A stretch of DNA of 64,000 nucleotides from Azolla caroliniana (Eukaryota; Polypodiophyta): the NCBI GenBank assembly GCA_043228905.1, contig JBHGNT010000084.1, positions 34,393 to 98,392 on the forward strand, given 5' to 3'. How positions within the stretch are numbered: position 1 is the stretch's first letter; each line of letters starts with the position of its first letter. The translations under genes and the position numbers were made by a program. The notes below the pieces were generated by a model. It was not told the origin of the DNA. It searched no databases and saw nothing but the letters and a program-made list of their open reading frames with translations. Below, piece after piece: positions 57,216 to 64,000 of the stretch.

Positions 57216-58987
57216 ATCTTCAGACACTTTTAGTTAGATAAAGATAGTAGATATCTTAGATGGATGGATGGCTCATATATATAATAAATAGTACTCTATA
57301 GGAGTGCCTAAATGAGCTAGTTGTGTGTGACAGCTAGTTCTAGCTAGCTACCATAACATGCTTTTTCCATGACAAGCTTTGGATTCCCCAAGTTGCATGA
57401 TGTTTGTTCACAACCCTAATCCCCAAAGAGTGAGAGAGCATGGCGGCCACAAAGTCACCATCAATGCCATCGTTTTATAAGTCTAATCTTTCATGAGCTT
57501 GCGCATAACCTTATGGAATCAATCGGGTCATATATTATTCGCGGACAACAGTCACATATTTCAATGCATTTTACATATCTACCCTTGGTCCCTTTGTCCT
57601 CGCAATCATCATTATTAATCTCAAAATTTTTAATTTGTCTATTAGACTTAAACCTTACGGAAACAATGAAACCCTTAGACAAAACCGTCAATTCATGGAT
57701 ATCTACATTGTTGGACTCACTTTGGATACCCACCCATTAGGTCAATGGACCATGGCCCTTGGCTTCATCTTGTTGACGTTGCTCTTTATGTTGTCTCATT
57801 ATTGTGAGCATATGGATCATCGTTTGTAGATAGGTTCATGGTTGATCATAATTTATTTAATGAACAATGGTCTAGAAGACATTGGTCCATCAATTAGTGG
57901 ATGGTCGAATGATTAGACAAAACATAGATAGGTCTATGTAAAAAAATCGTTTCATTAGCTCATGCAAACATGCATAAATGACAATGTTTAGATAGTTCTA
58001 TGGCCAAACCATATCTATCAAAATGAAACTTTTCATGGAGTTGTCACATGAAATGATGCTTTTGGATCACTCTATGCCCAAAGCTATAAATATCTAAAGT
58101 ACATATGACTTGCTTCACAACATGATCATGGCTTGGTTGATGGCTTGCTGAAAGGTTCATTCAACACGGCATAGAGCAAGCAACTTGGTGGCGTGTCGAT
58201 CAACTTGACAACTGACTATTGGTCACATGCTCTAAGAAAAGAAATGGAAAGAAATTTGAGCATAAAGAAGGCAAACATAGCTTTGATAGAGAAGCCATAG
58301 AAGGTTGTTCCAACAATGCCACAACTCAATTCCATCTTTAGATTGTGTTAGTCAAATGTACATTAGATCAATGTGTCCATGGCTAGAACAATTTGGGTTC
58401 TATTATAGGGGATCAATGACATGGAAACAATTCAAAGAAGAAGAACTTGGTTAGATGAAAAAAATTCAAAGTAAGTGTTTATGTACCAAAGAGTCAAGAT
58501 AACTCCAAGAACTACTTCTTAGATCATAAACAATTTTACAATGAATTTTTGCTTTATTAATTTGTCCCTCCTACCTCGTAATAAGGGGCCCTTTGATAGG
58601 TTTCCTATATGGTTAAGGTTAACTTTTAAGTATGTATTGCCACTTGGCGAACATGTTTTAGCTCGTAGTCTACGGGCATGCCATTGTGTTGGATGTCTAA
58701 TGGGTTGTAACATTCATAAGTAACAATTAATGTAATTTATGATTGGCCTCCTATAAGTTTATAACTATAAAGAACCAAGTATCAAATTAAAATGCTATTA
58801 TTATTATTATTTGTAATTAGCATTAAAAAAGATCCAAAATAGATGATGATGTAGTCGACAAGCTTTAATAATCACATGCTGGAATTGCGTTGTCAATATA
58901 TTTGATTCTTCATTTGCAAACTTCCTTATAGGAGAAGACTAACATGCAGAATTGATTCTCTTGTTCTCAAGTTTGTTGATGTTGATG

Positions 58988-59044
<57 letters not shown>

Positions 59045-59427
59045 TTTAGAGGTTTATTAACAAGCAAGTAACCCTATCAATCCTTTTATTCGACTAATCA
59101 AAGGAGTAGATTTGTGCTCCTCTTGCATTGTCATTGGTAGAGTTATGTTCCTAATAAACCGTTGTAACCTCTTAGCGTCATCACAATGTGTAGGAACCTT
59201 TGTCTTTTCTCAATATAGAGTCTACTTTATCTTATGTTGTTGACATCATTCCACTAAGTGTGATTACTCATTAGTCACTAAGTGTGTCAATGTGCATGTG
59301 TCACATCTACCATTTGCTAGATGTGTATGATCGACAATTGTTAACTAGCAACTAACATCAATGTTGCATATGTAAGCATGGTAAGCTTGATTTGACTCAA
59401 GGACATTTGAGGAAATCAATGACCACA
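57216..59427. other. Upstream region of the RING gene and intergenic DNA
   Basis: The first few hundred bases should hold the RING gene promoter; GATG-type and agctagct repeats occur near 57255-57350. The rest is AT-rich without recognisable genes. A (CT)n(CA)n compound microsatellite lies at 58989-59041. Confidence 0.5.
58989..59041. repeat. (CT)n(CA)n compound microsatellite
   Basis: About nine CT units followed directly by about 18 CA units. Confidence 0.95.
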
Positions 59428-59613
59428 ACAACCATGATTTATGATGTTAAGAAATTTGGACACTTCCTAGTAGCATACCGCTTCTCTTTCAACGTAGATC
59501 ATCGAGCAATGTTATATCTAGTAAAAAAGACTTACTCAATTGGGAGAATGTCGTGATGGATTATGAACCTCCTTGAATTTGACTTTAAGGCTATTGTTAA
59601 GAAAGGGAATGAT
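59428..59613 (+). pseudogene. Ty3/gypsy RNase H relic
   Basis: The plus-strand frame reads KKFGHFLVAYRFSFNVDHRAMLYL, then KKTYSIGRMS, a stop, and WIMNLLEFDFKAIVKKGND. This matches the end of gypsy RNase H (…FRHYLLG..F...DH.AL.YL..K....GR..RW...L.EFDF...). One in-frame TGA is present. No other domain of this element remains readable. Confidence 0.75.
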
Positions 59614-60352
59614 CCTATCCTTTTGTGTCCTACTCATGATTGTGTAATGTTTGCCAATGTTCTCTTTGGATTTTAGTTCTTATGCAGTTTTTATTTGCAA
59701 GAATTACCTCAAAGTTTGTATCTGGTAGGATTCAAATCAACAACTATGGATTCTGTGGATCTAGTGCCCTTCTATTAGGCGGCACTCGAGCCACAAAATA
59801 CGTGTGGGCTCAATCCATTATGGGAGGCCAATTGTTATGTGCATAGCCATAATTGATCATGAGTTAGGTATAGTTCCAGAGTTTTCACTAATCTTGTGAT
59901 AAGTACGTATGGGTTAATTCGTAACGGAACGAGGATATGAATTGAATATTACAATTCATAAGGTGTGAGATAACCATTAACTGTGTTACCACTTGACCAT
60001 CTTCACATGACACAATCAAGACCGAACAAACTAGGGTCTAGGATTTTTGCCCATATAAGAAGGCTAGCTACTTCCTTATCAAGGAAGTCTATGTTGAGAG
60101 TTGAGACTATGTTAATGTGGCTAGGGCCCTTGTTATCTAAAGTTAGTGCCATCATTACACAACTACATGGCATGTATATCATTTGATGCACCATGTGCAA
60201 CCAATGCCAATGACCTAATGTTTTTTGTCATATGAGAAAGAGATGGAGGGAGGTAGATGATACTTCCAATAAAACTAGAGACGCTAAAAACACAAACTAC
60301 GTAAGAAGTTCAAGGTCAAGAAGACCAACTTTGCTTATTAAAGAAATATTTG
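59614..60352. other. Intergenic sequence between retroelement relics
   Basis: No gene or domain recognised. It may include unreadable parts of the gypsy relic. Confidence 0.45.
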
Positions 60353-60446
60353 TATGGCTTGAAAGGATATCTCACATTGTAGTACGAGTGGTTTGATACC
60401 TTATTCTTGGAAAATGGCTACTTGAGAAGTGTCTACTTGTGCATAG
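60353..60446 (+). pseudogene. Ty1/copia reverse transcriptase relic
   Basis: The plus-strand frame YGLKGYLTL, a stop, then YEWFDTLFLENGYLRSVY matches the copia RT segment YGLKQ.PR.WY..F..FL...GF.RS..D. It is a fragment of about 30 codons with a stop. Confidence 0.6.
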
Positions 60447-60580
60447 TAGAAGAAGCCCACGGACAGGTCCTTCATTTACTTCCTCATGTAAGTTGATTGC
60501 TCGTAATAGCATAACAAATCAACAATTTTAAAAGTTTAGTTGGATGGGGAATTTAGCCACATCTTGCAAGGAAATTATGG

Positions 60581-60634
<54 letters not shown>

Positions 60635-61065
60635 CTCCAACATAAAAAAACCTCTAATGAAATATATCTACATCATTGTGTTTGGTCAAATCTTGGTACA
60701 TCTTGAGCCTTGGTCAAATGTATGGATGACACTTGCTGCATTGTCCCAATAAACTATGGTCTTTGTGATTGCAATATATTCCATCAAATGTACGAAGCAA
60801 TATTTGGTTTCAATTGTGCTTTCTAACCGGCATAGTTCATCCAAACAACCCTCATCAAAGCCAAGTTCCATGGATCAAAGTTTTCTTTCTTATTATTGAA
60901 AGAATGATTCTGTGGTGAGATTGATAGAGAGGTATAACACAAAGACCAAAACTTATGGCTCCAAAGAATTGTGAGTGATGCAAGACATATTTCAAATTTC
61001 ATAGTAGCTCCAATTGTAACAATTCTAGGTGGATTTCTTGAGAGGCCATATTGATACACATACGT
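60447..61065. other. Intergenic sequence with a (GA)n tract
   Basis: (GA)n lies at about 60584-60632. On the minus strand, 60686-60871 gives a short frame with a YWDN..S.IH-like segment faintly like copia RNase H, too weak to call. Confidence 0.45.
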
Positions 61066-61240
61066 GTATACATATCTTCTTCCCTAATGCTATGCAGCAT
61101 ACTTCTATCACACTTGGAGCTTCCATTAATTCCAAATCAACAACTCAAATTAACTAGTATACATGTATACATATCTTCTTCACCAATGCTATGTAGCAGC
61201 ACTAGTATCATACTTGGGAGCTTCCATTAAAATTTCCAAT
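61066..61240. repeat. 99-bp tandem duplication downstream of the lectin-kinase gene
   Basis: gtatacatatcttctt-type sequence starts at 61066 and 61165. Each is followed by caatgctatg and ggagcttccattaa. It lies just 3' of the minus-strand gene, possibly within its 3' untranslated region. Confidence 0.8.
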
Positions 61241-61263
61241 AACTAACTCAAAGCCCCAACTAA

Positions 61264-64000
61264 TTAGTTGGACGCAGAATCTCGAGCTTGAACATAAGTG
61301 AGTTCCAAAGGAGGATCAGGGACCTGAAGATGCTGCTCTAGCATCCACAAGATTGTGCTCATCGATGGCCGGGATGATGGATTCTGTTGAATGCACCAGA
61401 ATGCTACATGGATGAGCCTCTTCATGCTCTCCGCGGCTATGGCATGGAGGTAATCCTTCACTTCATCCAGCAAGTGCTTGTCAATGAGAGAGGTTATGTC
61501 TCCATTCTTAGCTTTCTTCACCGCCCATGCCTGAAAACAGAGCCCTTCCTCGCAACCCACCATGGGATCGAGGTTCCTACGGCCTCCCAAGAGCTCCAAG
61601 AGCACCATTCCGTAGCTAAAAACATCACTCTTTTCTGTGAATGGCAAATCCAAGACCAACTCGGGAGCTATGTACCCGATCGTGCCCCGGACCGTACTCA
61701 GGGTATACGCTTTCTCTCCTTCTACTCTCACGATAAGCTCGCTCAGCCGGAAATCTGCTAACTTTGCCCTAAAATTGGCATCCAGCAATACATTCCGTGG
61801 TGTCACATTCAAATGGATGACTTTGCGTTTGCTTCCTTCATGCAGAAAGGTGAGTCCTCGTGCCACATCTACAGCAATCCTGTATCGTACCTCCCATGGC
61901 AACGGATTTCTATTCTCCGCTGTAGTATGGGGGTTATTCCGGAATATCCATCCGTCAAGACAACCATTCTCCATGTACTCGTATACTAGAAGCCGATGAG
62001 TTCCTTCTGCACAGAAACCCCTCAGCTGGACAAGATTGACATGATTCAAGCTGCCCAAAGCAGCTACCTCTGCTCTATATTGCTCCTTCGTAAATGAGGC
62101 TCTGGTTGTTCCTTCGGATAACTTGATTAATCACATTAAACAGAGTGTAATTAGTTTAAGGCATTTGGCCATCAACTGGATTTAGATCACATTAAACATG
62201 AGTATGGCCAATGAATCAGATGGAATGCGGAAGGAAGGCAGACGGTATGGTAAATATATATAATATACGGACTAAGTGGGCTTACCCTTAATCGTTTCAC
62301 TGCCACTTTTATTGCACTGCTAGTGTTCATATTACGCATGTTCATGTTGGTGCTATCATTCTGATGTCGTTGGATGAGACCTTCGTATACTGTACCAAAA
62401 TCCCCTATGAATAGCTTCTTGCTGAATCCCTCTGTGGCAGATTCTAGGTCCTTGTAAGAGTATCTAGGAAGCAAGCCGGGTAAGCTGTCCAGGAAAGCCT
62501 CTTCTTCTGAATCAGGGTACTCTACCGCCTTCCTTGCTAGTCTCTGACCAATGAACACTCCGAGAATGGCAAGGCCAGTGACCAAAGTTACACCTAGTCC
62601 AACACTTAGACCGATGATAACATTCTTGGAGATTCCATTACCATTTGGAACACTGGTAGCAGGATTCTTGGAGATTCCATTACCATTAGGAACACTCGTA
62701 GCAGGTAAGTGTGCGACCCTGAGGTATGCGGTGACACTGGGGTTACCACCGGATTGCATGGTCTGCACTTGGTCATAGAGATGGCAAGCCTGGTTGGTGT
62801 TGTCGTAGAAGGCGGCTGTGCAAGAGCAATTGGGCAAACATAAATTAGTGCATTCGGTTGCGTTGTTCACTATGTGAGAGTCCATGTATGTATTGGCAAA
62901 GTACTCCACCCCTGGCACCTGGAGAAATTGATGTTCCATAGCTATGCTGCAATTGAGCGGAGTGATGAGGCGACATCCCTGTCGAGGATCTGATGAGTCC
63001 ACTTGGGTGAAGAGATCTGGACAGCTGCAAGTTTGGAGAGAGCTACAAAGGCTGTTTACACTGCAGTAGGAGGGCAACTTGCAGTAAGTGCTGAAGAATC
63101 CCTTGAAAAGTTCATTGTCGAGTTGGAGGCCTTTATCAGAGAGGAGAAAAGTGTTTATGTCACCCGTGGGCATGAGACGCAGATATCTGAAGCCCGAGCC
63201 CCCCAAACGGGTGCTAAAACTGAGGCCGTGAATTGTGTACCCACCAGATTGTGCTAGACACTCGGGAGTAATCACAGAGTCTTCTTGATCCAGAGTCACC
63301 CCGGATCCATCTGCGTTATAGATCACCACAGTGCGATTGCAAGCAGAGTGTAAAGCTCCACTGAGGTTTCCGGCAACGCCTTCTGCATAAGTGACGACTG
63401 CATAGGGTATACTGGTCTGTTGTTGATCGAAGGTTGCATAGAACACAGGGCCACCAGGCTCTTCCCTGAGGGCATAATGCCCTGTAGAAACATCCTCTAA
63501 TGAGAGGCGCGCAGTGACAGTGTGGTCAGGCGTAAGGCTCTGTCCCGTGAGCATAACATCTGTAGGGTAATCGTAGCTCTGCCAGAGGGTTGAGTTCCTG
63601 CTATCTTGCATCACAAGATTCCCCGTGCTATTCATCAGGACCCTATATATTCCTGGAGGAGAAGACCAAACTACAGTGGTAGAGGAATTAGCATTAATAG
63701 AATTATTGGCAGAGCTTCCATTGATGTTGGTGCTAATTGAGGTGTGGTCTTCGAGTATGATCTGCTTGTTAGGGTAAATGAGGTTTAGGGCTGCGTTTGG
63801 CGAGACAGGATGGTCTCTGTTGGCAATCCAAACGACCGTTGTGTTGAAGAGGGTACTGAGGATGACGAGAAGTCGTTGTGTGTTGTTTTTATATGGTACG
63901 AACTGCCATGCGAAGGACCCATCCTGACTAAGAAGGATCTGAAGGCCCGTATTCTGTGCGGTGGCTATGGTTGTGTTGCGATCAGGCATTAATAATTTCT
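61264..64000 (-). CDS. G-type lectin S-receptor kinase-like protein, predicted pseudokinase (5' end outside window)
   Basis: Exon 62286-64000 (open past the window edge) and exon 61264-62121 join in phase 0 across a 164-bp intron. From the first visible Met (63989): bulb-type lectin/S-domain (about 10-150, with VVWIANRDHPVSPNA and LWQSYDYPTDVML), an EGF-like Cys cluster (about 310-340), a PAN/apple-like Cys region (about 345-430), one membrane helix (about 457-480), then a kinase domain from about 505. The kinase keeps the VAVK lysine, the alpha-C Glu, APE (IAPE) and DVFSYGMVLLELL. However, the catalytic loop reads HLNVTPRN where active relatives have HCDIKPEN, DFG is DFR, and the first glycine of the P-loop is Phe. 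It is therefore probably catalytically dead. S-domain receptor kinases sense extracellular ligands at the plasma membrane. The signal peptide must lie beyond 64000. Confidence 0.92.
62622..62705 (-). repeat. 42-bp coding duplication before the membrane helix
   Basis: Two in-frame copies (period 42 bp) code for PATSVPNGNGISKN twice in the extracellular stem, directly before the transmembrane segment. Confidence 0.92.

Noticed and set aside
54200-57227. Start of the RING protein at 57227
   Set aside because: The codon there is GTG. The first ATG in frame after the upstream stop is at 57215, so that start was used.
60686-60871. Minus-strand frame with a YWDN...IH segment like copia RNase H
   Set aside because: Similarity is too short and lacks the TEAEY block in the right place; not called as a feature.

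Overview
The window is nuclear DNA of a land plant. The evidence is spliced GT-AG genes with plant-specific families (a QLQ/WRC growth-regulating factor, a G-type lectin S-receptor kinase-like protein, a plant-type peroxisomal multifunctional beta-oxidation protein), plus plant-type retroelements. Intergenic DNA is AT-rich and crowded with (GA/CT)n, (TG/CA)n and (TATG)n microsatellites. The species cannot be named from the sequence.

Layout: 1-3.1 kb, no recognised gene. 3.1-9.3 kb (minus), a four-exon GRF transcription factor gene with a microsatellite-dense upstream region to 11 kb. 11-30 kb, a long stretch without a recognisable protein gene, holding LINE-tail-like motifs, tRNA-derived SINE-like copies and microsatellites. 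30.0-31.7 kb, a small internally deleted Ty3/gypsy-type LTR element. 32.6-40.8 kb (minus), a complete 18-exon MFP2-type beta-oxidation gene ending in a PTS1 signal. 41.4-45.1 kb (plus), a decayed 5'-truncated LINE lying between two (GA)n tracts, and 46.1-47.9 kb, a second more decayed LINE relic. 48.5-52.7 kb (plus), a four-exon TAF11 gene. 54.8-57.2 kb (minus), an intronless RING E3 ligase gene resembling the MUSE1/MUSE2 group, with 33-bp coding repeats. 57.2-61.2 kb, intergenic DNA with Ty3/gypsy and Ty1/copia relics. 61.3-64.0 kb (minus), a G-type lectin receptor kinase-like gene whose 5' end lies beyond the window and whose kinase domain has lost essential catalytic residues.

The genes look like unrelated single-copy neighbours (growth control, peroxisomal metabolism, general transcription, ubiquitination, cell-surface perception), not an operon or obvious cluster. 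I found no convincing previously undescribed multi-gene system. The best leads are: the predicted receptor pseudokinase; a GRF without a recognisable miR396 site but with telobox-like and GAGA-like sequence in one locus; a TAF11 intron whose degenerate minisatellite runs into the 3' splice site; a half-exon duplication with a decoy acceptor in MFP2; exact 33-bp coding repeats in the RING gene; and the tandem SINE-like cluster. Exon joins were read by eye from splice consensus, frame and family similarity, with no transcript evidence.
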